DNA of 64,000 nucleotides from JAZQQB01 sp045628865 (lineage in GTDB: Bacteria > Bacillota > Clostridia > Lachnospirales > Lachnospiraceae), in the NCBI GenBank assembly GCA_045628865.1, contig JAZQQB010000051.1, forward strand, positions 62,001 to 126,000, written 5' to 3'. Each line of letters opens with the position of its first letter. Position 1 is the stretch's first letter. Position numbers and translations under genes: made by a program. Below, piece by piece: positions 17,235 through 25,316 of the stretch. A model generated the notes under the pieces. That model ran no database searches. It worked only from the letters and a program-made list of their open reading frames with translations, and had not been told where the DNA came from.

Positions 17235-17780
17235 ATGAAATGGATGATAGCTTCAGATATTCATGGCTCTGCACTTTATTGCAGACAGCTTTTTGCACTT
17301 TTTGAAAAAGAGAACGCAGACAGGCTGTTACTATTAGGTGATCTTTTATATCATGGACCAAGAAATGACATACCAGAGGGATATGATCCAAAACAAGTCA
17401 TTAAATTACTAAACGCTAACAAAGAAAAGATTATGTGTGTGAGAGGCAATTGTGATGCTGAGGTTGATCAAATGGTTTTAGAATTCCCTATTATGGCTGA
17501 CTATGCATTGATTTCTGTAGGTGAGCAGCGTATGATCTTTGCTACACATGGACATATTCACAATACTGAAAGTATGCCACCACTGAAAAATGGAGATATC
17601 TTACTACATGGACATACCCATATTCCAGCAAGCAAAGAGCATAATGGAATCTTATATTTTAATCCTGGCTCTGTATCTATGCCTAAAAATAACACTCATC
17701 ATGGAATTATGATCTTAGAAAACGAAACCTTCATTTGGAAGGATCTTTCTGGAAAGGAAATGGACCGGTATGAACTTTAA
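17235..17780 (+). CDS. yfcE: YfcE-family metallophosphodiesterase
   Basis: 181 residues with all calcineurin-like metal motifs: SDIHG (Asp8, His10), GDLLYHG (Asp36), GNCD (Asn72), THGH and GHTHIP. YfcE-type enzymes hydrolyse phosphodiesters in vitro; the natural substrate is unknown. The ATG at 17235 follows AAGGAG. The last 11 bases overlap the serpin gene, indicating one transcript. Confidence 0.92.
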   Translation: MKWMIASDIHGSALYCRQLFALFEKENADRLLLLGDLLYHGPRNDIPEGYDPKQVIKLLNANKEKIMCVRGNCDAEVDQMVLEFPIMADYALISVGEQRMIFATHGHIHNTESMPPLKNGDILLHGHTHIPASKEHNGILYFNPGSVSMPKNNTHHGIMILENETFIWKDLSGKEMDRYEL

Positions 17781-18885
17781 TTCGGATTTTTTGGAAAACT
17801 ATAGAACCAATTCCAATAAAGCAATTCCTGCTTTATTAAAGCAGGATGCTAATCAGAATATTGTTATTTCTACTTATTCTATTTTATCCTTGTTATCTAT
17901 TTTACTTACAACAAGTGATAATGATACACAAAAGAAACTAAGATCTTTGCTTTGTAATAAGCTTGATCAAAAAACATATCTATCAGAAAATCTTGCCTTG
18001 ATGCATATGCTTCAAAAGGATGTAACAAGTGCCAATGGATTATTTATGAAAAAAGATTTGAAATCCGTATTTAACTTAGAATTTACCAAGGAATTTCAGG
18101 TTAACTTTAACGGCAATGTAGAATTTTGCGATGATCTTATCCAGGCAGTAAACACCTGGGGAGAGAAAAAGACCAAGGGAGATATCAGGCAACTCCTCGA
18201 CCCGTCCATGACAGATACGATCCTTTGTCTAACAAATGCCATTTGCTTTGAGGCAAAATGGGCTTCAAAGTATAAAACGGAACAGATAAAGGAAGGCCTA
18301 TTTAAAAATCTGGATCAATCTGTTTCAAAGGTCACCATGCTTCATAGCAAGGAAAATATTTATTTAGAGGACGATAACTGGATTGGCTTTGCAAAACCAT
18401 ATGCATGCGATTTTTCTTTCATGGCTTTGCTGCCAAAAAACAATGAAACGGAAAATGAAGCGATTCTAGATCCATCAACGAAATTAGATACATTAGATAT
18501 CGATAATCTGTTATCAACCAGCGTAACGCGCAATATTGCCGTTTCTATGCCGGAATTCACTATTGAATATGGAATTCCAAACATGATCGAATTTTTTATG
18601 AATTCAGGCCATTTTAGCGATTTGTTTTCTGACGATTTATTAGCAAAAATTTTTACGGAACCGATCCCTATCACACAAATCATTCACAAGGCATGTATCA
18701 AGGTTGATGCAAAGGGAACAAAAGCCAGTGCAGTTTCAGCAGCCATTTCCCGCTGTATGATCATGGAAGAAGAGAGTATTACACTAGACAGACCTTTCGT
18801 GTTTACGATCATTCACAATGAGACAAAACTCCCGATTTTTAGTGGGATTTTGAATAACATTTTGAAAAATAAACCAAAAACATAA
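17770..18885 (+). CDS. Serpin (serine/cysteine protease inhibitor), no signal peptide
   Basis: 371 residues with a complete serpin fold: NIVISTYSILSLLSILL (helix A/strand 6B region), TNAICFEAKW (the conserved breach region), AVSMPEFTIE, and the C-terminal RPFVFTIIHNETKLPIFSG. The reactive-centre loop runs from about Lys315 to Leu339; its hinge KGTKASAVSAAIS is small-residue-rich, so inhibitory conformational change is plausible. Counting from the hinge puts P1 near Met330, with Arg328 an alternative. There is no signal peptide, so it appears cytoplasmic, unlike most gut bacterial serpins. Coupled to yfcE. Confidence 0.93.
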   Translation: MNFNSDFLENYRTNSNKAIPALLKQDANQNIVISTYSILSLLSILLTTSDNDTQKKLRSLLCNKLDQKTYLSENLALMHMLQKDVTSANGLFMKKDLKSVFNLEFTKEFQVNFNGNVEFCDDLIQAVNTWGEKKTKGDIRQLLDPSMTDTILCLTNAICFEAKWASKYKTEQIKEGLFKNLDQSVSKVTMLHSKENIYLEDDNWIGFAKPYACDFSFMALLPKNNETENEAILDPSTKLDTLDIDNLLSTSVTRNIAVSMPEFTIEYGIPNMIEFFMNSGHFSDLFSDDLLAKIFTEPIPITQIIHKACIKVDAKGTKASAVSAAISRCMIMEEESITLDRPFVFTIIHNETKLPIFSGILNNILKNKPKT

Positions 18886-18904
18886 CTTTTTTAAAAAAAC
18901 CTAT

Positions 18905-18943
18905 AAAAAAACAATCCATCAAGCAAAATTGATGGATTGTTTT
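18905..18943. terminator. Bidirectional terminator between serpin and recombinase
   Basis: AAAACAATCCATCAA (18908-18922) pairs perfectly with 18929-18943; A-run and T-run serve both convergent genes. Confidence 0.9.
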
Positions 18944-18960
18944 ACGTTCCAGTTTGTTTT

Positions 18961-20022
18961 TTATTCACCCTTACGAAGGGAAATGGCATTAGCCGCCATC
19001 TGCTTATGCTCATCCTCGATAGCAGCATAATAAGCGATAGTAGTATTCACGTTCTCGTGGCCCAAAACATCGGCAACCAGGCGGATGTCCCCGGTTTCAC
19101 GATAAAGTGCTGTACCGTAGGTACTTCTTAGCTTATGAGGCGTAATATGCTTTAAAGGAACCGCCATTTTGGCGTATTTCTTCACCAGATTTTCAATGGC
19201 GTCTACGCTGATCCTGTGATGATGCAGGGATAAAAAAAGTGCTTTTTCGCTTGCTTCATCCGGTTTATAGGTTTCACGGTTTCCGTTCATATAAGCCTCT
19301 AAGGCATCATGAACCTCTTGACCGAAATATAAAAAGTCTTGGCCACCACCTTTTCGAACGATGGTTAAGGTATCAGCCTTTAGATCAACGTCAACCACAT
19401 CAAGTCCGGCACACTCAGAAACTCGAATGCCCGTTCCCAACATTAAAGTCATAATGGCAAGATCCCTGACCTTTGTTTTTCCCTGAAAAGCCATTTGGTG
19501 CTTAGACATCTGGGAATTGCCGTATTCAACGGTATTTAGAACGTCCTTGACCTCATTATGGTTCATTCGAATGATGTTTTTATCCTTTTTCAAACGAGGA
19601 AGCTTAACCAGAGTCATTGGATTATTCTTGATATATTTATGTTCCATATGGTACTGAAACATACCACGAAGTGGCGATAATTTACGGGCAATGGCTTTGT
19701 TGCCGCATTCATGTTTTTCCCCGTCCTCGTTAAGCTCTAGAAAACGTTTATATTCGTTAATGTCCTCAGACTGCAAAAGTTCCATATCAGATAGCGTAAA
19801 ATCCTTGATAGAGGCTTTTTTCGAGAATACAGGGTTACTTGACTGTAAAAAGCGGAAAAAAGTCATCAGATCATAACAATAGGAAATCAATGTACTTGAC
19901 TGAGAGCTTTGTTTATCATAAATGTAATCCTTGGCAAAGCCAGGAAGTTCATTCACAAGTTCACGAAGCTTAAGTGTCTGAGATTTCTTTTTTTCTTTGT
20001 AATATTCGGAATCCTTACCCAT
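18961..20022 (-). CDS. xerS: XerS-like tyrosine recombinase
   Basis: 353 residues. N-terminal SAM-like DNA-binding domain (about 20-140) and a catalytic domain with Arg200 (GTGIRVSE), Lys224, His296-x2-Arg299 (HKLR), His322 (LGHEN) and nucleophile Tyr331, all intact. Length and N-terminal layout fit XerS, the single chromosome-dimer recombinase of some Firmicutes, rather than an integrase. No phage or IS gene is adjacent. A perfect dif-like palindrome lies 71 bases upstream of the ATG, the position of difSL relative to xerS in streptococci. Confidence 0.85.
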   Translation of the reverse strand: MGKDSEYYKEKKKSQTLKLRELVNELPGFAKDYIYDKQSSQSSTLISYCYDLMTFFRFLQSSNPVFSKKASIKDFTLSDMELLQSEDINEYKRFLELNEDGEKHECGNKAIARKLSPLRGMFQYHMEHKYIKNNPMTLVKLPRLKKDKNIIRMNHNEVKDVLNTVEYGNSQMSKHQMAFQGKTKVRDLAIMTLMLGTGIRVSECAGLDVVDVDLKADTLTIVRKGGGQDFLYFGQEVHDALEAYMNGNRETYKPDEASEKALFLSLHHHRISVDAIENLVKKYAKMAVPLKHITPHKLRSTYGTALYRETGDIRLVADVLGHENVNTTIAYYAAIEDEHKQMAANAISLRKGE

Positions 20023-20092
20023 GAAAACACCTCTTAAAAAAATGAATAGTTACATTTATATTATAGTACTTCTACTGGTCATTTTCAAGCAC

Positions 20093-20124
20093 TTTATCGG
20101 ATAAACTGATATTTATCCGATAAA
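20093..20124. other. Perfect dif-like palindrome (candidate XerS target)
   Basis: TTTATCGGATAAA (20093-20105), a 6-base centre CTGATA, then TTTATCCGATAAA (20112-20124): 13-base arms, perfectly complementary. The 6-base core and inner ATAA/TTAT edges fit Xer recombination sites. No T-run follows, so it is not an ordinary terminator. It could instead be an operator. Confidence 0.5.
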
Positions 20125-20176
20125 TGCACATCGCTACTTCTACAAGATTCTCCATCATTTTTTCATCTCAGTTGGT

Positions 20177-20211
20177 GATCCCCACGCCGCATCAAAACGT
20201 GCGTGGGGATC
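20177..20211. repeat. 11-base-pair hairpin at the end of 20192-20860
   Basis: GATCCCCACGC pairs with GCGTGGGGATC. The stop codon of the minus-strand gene lies in the loop. Probably a terminator, although the T-run is weak. Confidence 0.5.
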
Positions 20212-20860
20212 TTTCATATGATTCCTCCAGAGTAGATTCATTGTTTTTTTCGTTCATCTTCTTTTTGATCAAATACCCTGTCATACATACAAAACCGCTC
20301 AAAGAAATAGCCATGATTACAATGCTTTTTACAATGATGTTTTGATAAACATTATGGATCACATGATAATATTCATGCTGAATTTCTTCAATACAGGAAA
20401 TATAATCTTCATTTAATGGTTGGCTCTTTTGATCAAAAAGCTTCTCTTCCTTTAAATCCACATGAAAGCCTATGGATTCACTGTCATTTATATAGGTTCC
20501 TGAAAAATAACCCTCTGTATTGATATATCCACTTTCAATATGTTCGTTATTTACGATCAAATAAGGAACTTCATCGTAATTTTCAATATAGGTATCATAT
20601 TGAAATACATCACTATCGTTCCAGTAGGATGTATAGCGATCCTTTAAAAATCCAGTCGTTTTTTTCTCTGATAGATCAGTTAGATAGAGTTCTTTTATAT
20701 CTCCAACAAAGGCAAATCCCTGATAGGTATAAGGAAATAATCCATATAAAAATATAAGAAATATCATGACATCTATCTTTACCAGTGGTTTAGCGAAACA
20801 AAGCAGTGTCACAATTATTAACAAAACAAAAATTACTATCGCATAATTAGTCATATTCAT
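20192..20860 (-). CDS. Paralogous membrane protein A next to TIR gene
   Basis: 222 residues. Hydrophobic helices near 6-26 and 27-46 and a third near 186-207; the region between is polar, probably extracytoplasmic. It shares PYTYQGFAFVGDIKELY and the overall layout with 20934-21611, so the two are tandem paralogues. GGAGG lies upstream of the ATG at 20860; the TTG at 20878 is less likely. Function unknown. Confidence 0.6.
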   Translation of the reverse strand: MNMTNYAIVIFVLLIIVTLLCFAKPLVKIDVMIFLIFLYGLFPYTYQGFAFVGDIKELYLTDLSEKKTTGFLKDRYTSYWNDSDVFQYDTYIENYDEVPYLIVNNEHIESGYINTEGYFSGTYINDSESIGFHVDLKEEKLFDQKSQPLNEDYISCIEEIQHEYYHVIHNVYQNIIVKSIVIMAISLSGFVCMTGYLIKKKMNEKNNESTLEESYERSPRTF

Positions 20861-20933
20861 ATCAATGTCAACCTCCAATGATTATGATACGAAAAATCAA
20901 GGATGTTTTTATGGGGAAAAAAATACTCCCCCT

Positions 20934-21611
20934 TTATTCATGAAAGAATGACCCATCTTCATTGAATTGATCTGATGTATCAACGAAGCTAGTATCCTCC
21001 TCTTTATATCCCATTTTCTTTGATATAATAATATATCCTATTACCAGCAAGCCCACTAAGATGGTTGCTATAGCTGTTTTTTTACATCGTCCATAGATCT
21101 TTTCCCTGGCAGCCGTATAGATATTTTTGTAAACTAGTTTATATTCATCGGAAATCCTATAGATAATAAAAGCACAGGTTTTTTGATCATCCTTAGATAA
21201 TTTTCCAAAATCTCCCTCTACTTCATTGGAAATCATATCTGCAGAAATTCTAAACGTTTCTTCTCCAGAAGTGTAGTAAAAATGTAATCTTCCACTCTCA
21301 TCAATGGTTCCCTCTTCAATCCCACTACAGGAGATCTTTAAATATTTTCCATCGCTACATGAATCACACCAGTAAAACATATCATTCTCATTCCACATGA
21401 AGTTAAATTCAGAATTTAGCACATATTCAACCTTTGTGCTATTTAGGCTTTCATCATAAAGTTCCTTCACATTTCCAATAAAAGTAAATCCCTTATATGT
21501 ATAAGGGTAAAAAACTGTTGTAATTATCACACTAACGATAATAAATGTCAGAATAGCTATAACACAATCTACGAATGTATAATATGCATTTCTTGGTCTT
21601 ACTGTATTCAT
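20934..21611 (-). CDS. Paralogous membrane protein B next to TIR gene
   Basis: 225 residues: N-terminal helix at about 13-33 (VDCVIAILTFIIVSVIITT), a polar extracytoplasmic domain starting PYTYKGFTFIGNVKELY with cysteines in CDSCSDG, and a C-terminal helix near 181-200. About the same length and topology as its downstream neighbour (73-base gap). AGGAGC precedes the ATG. No known family recognised. Confidence 0.6.
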   Translation of the reverse strand: MNTVRPRNAYYTFVDCVIAILTFIIVSVIITTVFYPYTYKGFTFIGNVKELYDESLNSTKVEYVLNSEFNFMWNENDMFYWCDSCSDGKYLKISCSGIEEGTIDESGRLHFYYTSGEETFRISADMISNEVEGDFGKLSKDDQKTCAFIIYRISDEYKLVYKNIYTAAREKIYGRCKKTAIATILVGLLVIGYIIISKKMGYKEEDTSFVDTSDQFNEDGSFFHE

Positions 21612-21671
21612 TTATATATGCTCCTAAATACACCAAAAAAAGGATAGTTTTTATACTACCCTTTATCTTAT

Positions 21672-21803
21672 TTATTCTATTGTGCTGAATTTCTTTTTGA
21701 AAAATCTTTTCACAGATGAAATTGTAAACAATGGAATCAACAATGCTACAATGATCAATCCTAAAACTGTCTTAAGTGGTGAATGCTTTTTTTCTTTACT
21801 CAT
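21672..21803 (-). CDS. 43-residue single-TM peptide
   Basis: Reads MSKEKKHSPLKTVLGLIIV, then ALLIPLFTISS and VKRFFKKKFSTIE: a basic start, one membrane helix of about 19 residues and a basic tail. AAAAGGAATGG lies about 9 bases before the ATG. It sits 61 bases upstream of the paralogous membrane genes and downstream of the TIR gene on the same strand. Too short for family assignment. Confidence 0.5.
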   Translation of the reverse strand: MSKEKKHSPLKTVLGLIIVALLIPLFTISSVKRFFKKKFSTIE

Positions 21804-21917
21804 ATCGTCCATTCCTTTTCTTCATAAGTATAAAAATATATGTTTGATAAACAATATACGAAGTATAACAAAGGAATTTATGGAAAACAATAGCCTTTTT
21901 TAAAAAAAGTAAACTAT

Positions 21918-23771
21918 CTATAAAATACAAAAAATAGCAATCAAAAGTATGCCTGCAATCACACAAAACATGATTCCCAATATGTTCGTGGAAACTTCCT
22001 CGCTAAGATCCCCTTCATCATCAACCTCTACCAAAACGGGATCGTCTACGAAATGTCCTGCAGAAACATAATATTTTCCTAAAAATAAACCACTATGACA
22101 CTTTTCATATAAAGCTTTACTGTCCTTGTAATCCTCTAATTTTAAAAAAATTGCCATAGCCCTGTTTAAATCTGCTTTTCGATTATTTGAAGCAAGCAAA
22201 ACGGCTTCCTGGTAACGAAGTTCCCTATTTTTATTGTAAAAGCTTGCCTCATATTCTAATTGCTCAGTCAGCTCTTGCAGTAAGATATCATGATTCTTTC
22301 CCTTTTCTTCGTTGATTTCGTCAATCATTTTGTTTATGTGATTGACACTGGAAGAAATCTTTTCGAAAAACTCCTGATAATTTTTCCTATCATCTGCATC
22401 TGCAAACTCTATAAAATGCTGTAGTAAATGCTTTTCTTTATCAGTAAGGAGCAGATTTTCATTTTCATTTATTTTTCTAAGAGGAATCATATTGGAGTTT
22501 TTTACTATTGATAGGATTTTATCTGCATCAAGCTTCCCAGGAATGATGTATTTTTTAAATTCTTTATTTACAAGCTCTTCTGTATATACCTCATCTGTCA
22601 GCTTTTTCAAGACACTCTTATCAGATATAAAAATACGTTTTTGCAGTTTTTCAATGCTATTAATCTGTCTGGAAATCAAAAGCTTTCCAAGATATGCTTT
22701 TCCAAACTGTGGATTGATATTTAAACAGTCCTCAAAGAAAACTTCTGCTTCCGCATATTTTTGGTCCTGCAAAAAGATCAAACCTCTTTTATAAAGCTCC
22801 TCTACAGAAAACAAGCCCGAATTGCCAATCATCTGTACTGTTGTATTGGTTATAACAGGTGTTTGGACGTTTTTTCCTGGAGAAATGATCTTCTTGATAC
22901 CTCTGATCAGTTCATCCAAAAAGCCTAACTCCTTAATGTCCATACAGTTAAAATACGCCAGCTCCTGTGGCAATTCCAAAGCCTGGAAGGATGCATATAC
23001 AGGGATCATCTCCTTCTTCTCGCCTTTTCGGATCATTTTTAAGAATCTCATCCACTCGTTTTTTACCCAGGCAGACTCAAGATACTCTGGCTCTGTTGCA
23101 ATCACTACCATGATCTTTGCAGAATGAAGTGCTGAGAAAATATAGGATTCATAATCCTTACCAAGCTTGTCTTCCAAGGTGATTCGAGCAAAAAATACAC
23201 GATAGCCTTCTTTCGTTAAGCTGTGATAGATTTCATTTGCATACACACTATCCTGTGTTCTTCTGCCAAACTGGTCTGTTTCCTTATAGCATAAAAACAC
23301 ATCATAAGGTTCTTCTTTTTCAGAAATTTGAAGGATTTTTTTAAAAATGCCATCAATATTTTGGGCTTCCTCTTCGAAAATCTTTTTTTGATCGTCATCG
23401 GCAAGTTCCAGGGCACGATGATAGTTTAAATCTGAATATACGGATGTGTACTGCATACGGTTAATGGTAGGAAGCAATTGGCCAGTAACCTTATCCAATT
23501 CATAGATAATACCGTAATGGCACAAAACCAGGGACCAGTAGCATTCAGCATCCTCTCCAAAACGATTTAAGATTTCATCATATAGATCAATAGCCTTGTC
23601 AAATTCATAATTTTTCCTATAAAAATCCGCACGCTCTAAAAAGACTTCTTTTTCATCCTGATACAGTTGCGGCAAAACCTGAGTTGCTCCACAATAAGAA
23701 CAGGTTGCGAATCCTGTATTTTCTACAATATGTAAATCTGCATTGCATTTTTTACATTTTAATATTTTCAT
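21918..23771 (-). CDS. Zinc ribbon-TPR-TIR protein with C-terminal membrane anchor
   Basis: 617 residues. Zinc ribbon Cys6-x2-Cys9...Cys24-x2-Cys27; TPR-like repeats (FDKAIDLYDEILNRFG, then EAEVFFEDCLNINPQFGKAYLG after the TIR); a TIR domain at about 155-298 starting YDVFLCYKETD with the helix LEDKLGKDYESYI, where Glu208 aligns with the catalytic Glu of NAD+-cleaving TIRs. A hydrophobic segment at 598-617 ends the protein. NADase activity is inferred. Such proteins are common in Firmicutes with no settled role; defence or stress signalling is possible. Leads the minus-strand cluster. Confidence 0.75.
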   Translation of the reverse strand: MKILKCKKCNADLHIVENTGFATCSYCGATQVLPQLYQDEKEVFLERADFYRKNYEFDKAIDLYDEILNRFGEDAECYWSLVLCHYGIIYELDKVTGQLLPTINRMQYTSVYSDLNYHRALELADDDQKKIFEEEAQNIDGIFKKILQISEKEEPYDVFLCYKETDQFGRRTQDSVYANEIYHSLTKEGYRVFFARITLEDKLGKDYESYIFSALHSAKIMVVIATEPEYLESAWVKNEWMRFLKMIRKGEKKEMIPVYASFQALELPQELAYFNCMDIKELGFLDELIRGIKKIISPGKNVQTPVITNTTVQMIGNSGLFSVEELYKRGLIFLQDQKYAEAEVFFEDCLNINPQFGKAYLGKLLISRQINSIEKLQKRIFISDKSVLKKLTDEVYTEELVNKEFKKYIIPGKLDADKILSIVKNSNMIPLRKINENENLLLTDKEKHLLQHFIEFADADDRKNYQEFFEKISSSVNHINKMIDEINEEKGKNHDILLQELTEQLEYEASFYNKNRELRYQEAVLLASNNRKADLNRAMAIFLKLEDYKDSKALYEKCHSGLFLGKYYVSAGHFVDDPVLVEVDDEGDLSEEVSTNILGIMFCVIAGILLIAIFCIL

Positions 23772-23874
23772 ATAACCTGTGTCTCCTGTTCGTGTTCTCT
23801 ATAAATGATACACGTAAAATATACAGTTGATTTATGGGGAATTCAATATCTTTATATATAGCACCTCAATTGAA

Positions 23875-23911
23875 TAAAAAAAGGCTAAGGTAGCATTTCC
23901 ACTCCTTAGCC
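23875..23911 (-). terminator. Terminator after the Nudix gene at 23953
   Basis: GGCTAAGG (23883-23890) pairs with CCTTAGCC (23904-23911); on the minus strand a run of about eight T follows. Confidence 0.85.
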
Positions 23912-23952
23912 CCTGATATTTCGTTTTTACCGATTCGATTCCATGTAGCTTT

Positions 23953-24420
23953 TTAAAAAGTTCCAGAACCTTTCCCACCTGTGTTTGGATAACTGATCTC
24001 ATTACCCCAGCCAAGTACTTTTTCAAAAAAGCCATCGATTTCCATCAATCCATAGCCAAACATAAATGCCCTGTCCTTCTCTGACATATCCTCTAATCCC
24101 ATCCAAAGAACCTCCAAAATAGACTGTGCATCTATTGGCTCCTCTGGATCATAACCCTTGATTGGTTCCTGATCATCTGGAACCTGCACCCAAAAAGCAT
24201 GCTCTTCATGATCCTTGCAATAATTATGGGTCAATTTTTTTACGATAGTACCATCCAGCCCACATTCTTCTTTCAATTCCCTGATGGCAGTCTGTTCCGG
24301 TGTTTCTCCATCTTCAATTCCACCACCTGGAATGGAGTAAAAAACTCTTCCGCCATAACATAATTTTTCCATCAGAATCTTTTGATTTCTAATGACAAAT
24401 ACAACACTTCTGTCTCTCAT
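23953..24420 (-). CDS. Nudix hydrolase
   Basis: 155 residues. Complete Nudix box from Gly33 to Leu55 (GGIEDGETPEQ then REL-x-EECGL). N-terminal MRDRSVVFVIRNQKILM is the first beta strand. Substrate unknown; the GFGLMEIDGFF-like C-terminal helices suggest the MutT-related group. The ATG at 24420 has GGAG 6 bases upstream, within a repeated leader element; an upstream extension would run through that element and a terminator. Confidence 0.85.
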   Translation of the reverse strand: MRDRSVVFVIRNQKILMEKLCYGGRVFYSIPGGGIEDGETPEQTAIRELKEECGLDGTIVKKLTHNYCKDHEEHAFWVQVPDDQEPIKGYDPEEPIDAQSILEVLWMGLEDMSEKDRAFMFGYGLMEIDGFFEKVLGWGNEISYPNTGGKGSGTF

Positions 24421-24423
24421 ATT

Positions 24424-24468
24424 AATCTCCATTTCGCCCCGCAAAATCCGGAGCGGGCTATTTGTGAA
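24424..24468 (-). repeat. SD-bearing leader hairpin, copy 1
   Basis: On the minus strand: AGCCCGC, loop TCCGGATTTT, GCGGGG, then AAATGGAGATT leading to the Nudix ATG. Matches 31000-31046 and 54422-54464. Confidence 0.6.
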
Positions 24469-24473
24469 AATAT

Positions 24474-24502
24474 AAAAGCCGTAGCAAAGAAGCCACGGCT
24501 TT
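24474..24502 (-). terminator. Terminator after the cytidylate-kinase-like gene
   Basis: AAGCCGT (24476-24482) pairs with ACGGCTT (24495-24501), with a short T-run on the minus strand. Confidence 0.7.
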
Positions 24503-24512
24503 CCGACGTGCA

Positions 24513-25133
24513 CTATCGATTCTCAAAATCCTCTACATACTGTATGATCAGCTTTGCTGTTCCATCCATACCTAGCTTGCTGGAGTTGATACATAAGTCA
24601 TAGCTGTCAGCTCTTCCCCATTTCTTAGAAGAATAATAATTGTAATAACTCTGACGCTGTTTATCCTTCTTGATCATCATTTCTCTTGCTTTGGATTCAT
24701 TCAGGTCAAAACGTTCACGGATTCTTTTCACTTTACAGTCAGTATCTCCGTAGATAAACAAACTGACATGATTCTTGTAATCAGCTAACGCATAATCAGC
24801 GCAACGACCAACGATTACACACGGCCCTTCATCAGCAATCTTTTTTATGGCATCAAACTGAGCCAAAAATACCTTGTGGCTGATTGGCATATCTACAAAA
24901 GAAGATGCATTGTAACCAAAGGAATATGTATCCATGACAAGATTATACAAAAATGAATTTGTTGGTCTTTCGTCATGATTCTCCAACATCTCCTCACATA
25001 ATCCACTTTCTTTCGCAGCTCTTGATAACAGTTCCTTATCAAAGCACTTGATACCAAAATGTTCCGCTACCTTTTCTCCGATTTCTCGTCCGCCCGAACC
25101 AAACTGTCTTCCGATTGTTATAATTGTGTTCAT
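24513..25133 (-). CDS. Cytidylate kinase-like P-loop protein
   Basis: 206 residues with the P-loop GRQFGSGGREIG (about residues 8-19), CFDKELL and the LID-type arginines RIRERFDL, DKQRQSYYNYY. This is the cytidylate kinase-like family (PF13189), distinct from the essential CMP kinase; substrate not established. Similar genes are widespread in Lachnospiraceae. Own terminator downstream; 183-base gap to sdaAA. Confidence 0.83.
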   Translation of the reverse strand: MNTIITIGRQFGSGGREIGEKVAEHFGIKCFDKELLSRAAKESGLCEEMLENHDERPTNSFLYNLVMDTYSFGYNASSFVDMPISHKVFLAQFDAIKKIADEGPCVIVGRCADYALADYKNHVSLFIYGDTDCKVKRIRERFDLNESKAREMMIKKDKQRQSYYNYYSSKKWGRADSYDLCINSSKLGMDGTAKLIIQYVEDFENR

Positions 25134-25160
25134 ATGAAAGCCCCCTTACTATCCGAAAAC

Positions 25161-25196
25161 ATAACCATTTAGCCCTTCTTACCACCAAATAGTTAT
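25161..25196. repeat. ATAAC...GTTAT palindromic repeat
   Basis: ATAACCATTT pairs with AAATAGTTAT around AGCCCTTCTTACCACC; a diverged member of the GTAAC family, upstream of the cytidylate-kinase-like gene. Confidence 0.5.
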
Positions 25197-25316
25197 CCGA
25201 AATCTATTATATAAAAAATAGTTTAACATTAAAGCGTATATTGTGCAAGATTTTTTAGGGATTTTTAACAATTATCACACATTTGTCCAATATTTTTTGT
25301 TGATTTTAACATGTAA

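Noticed and set aside
18961..20022. Phage or integrative-element integrase
   Set aside because: No phage, plasmid, excisionase or attachment-site duplication nearby; length and context fit XerS.
20177..20211. Second recombination site near XerS
   Set aside because: The stem encloses a stop codon, has a GC-rich 11-base arm and an 13-base loop; it looks like a gene-end hairpin, not a 6-base-core Xer site.
21682..21903. 73-codon plus-strand frame between the TIR cluster genes
   Set aside because: Antisense to the more convincing 43-residue TM peptide; no ribosome site.
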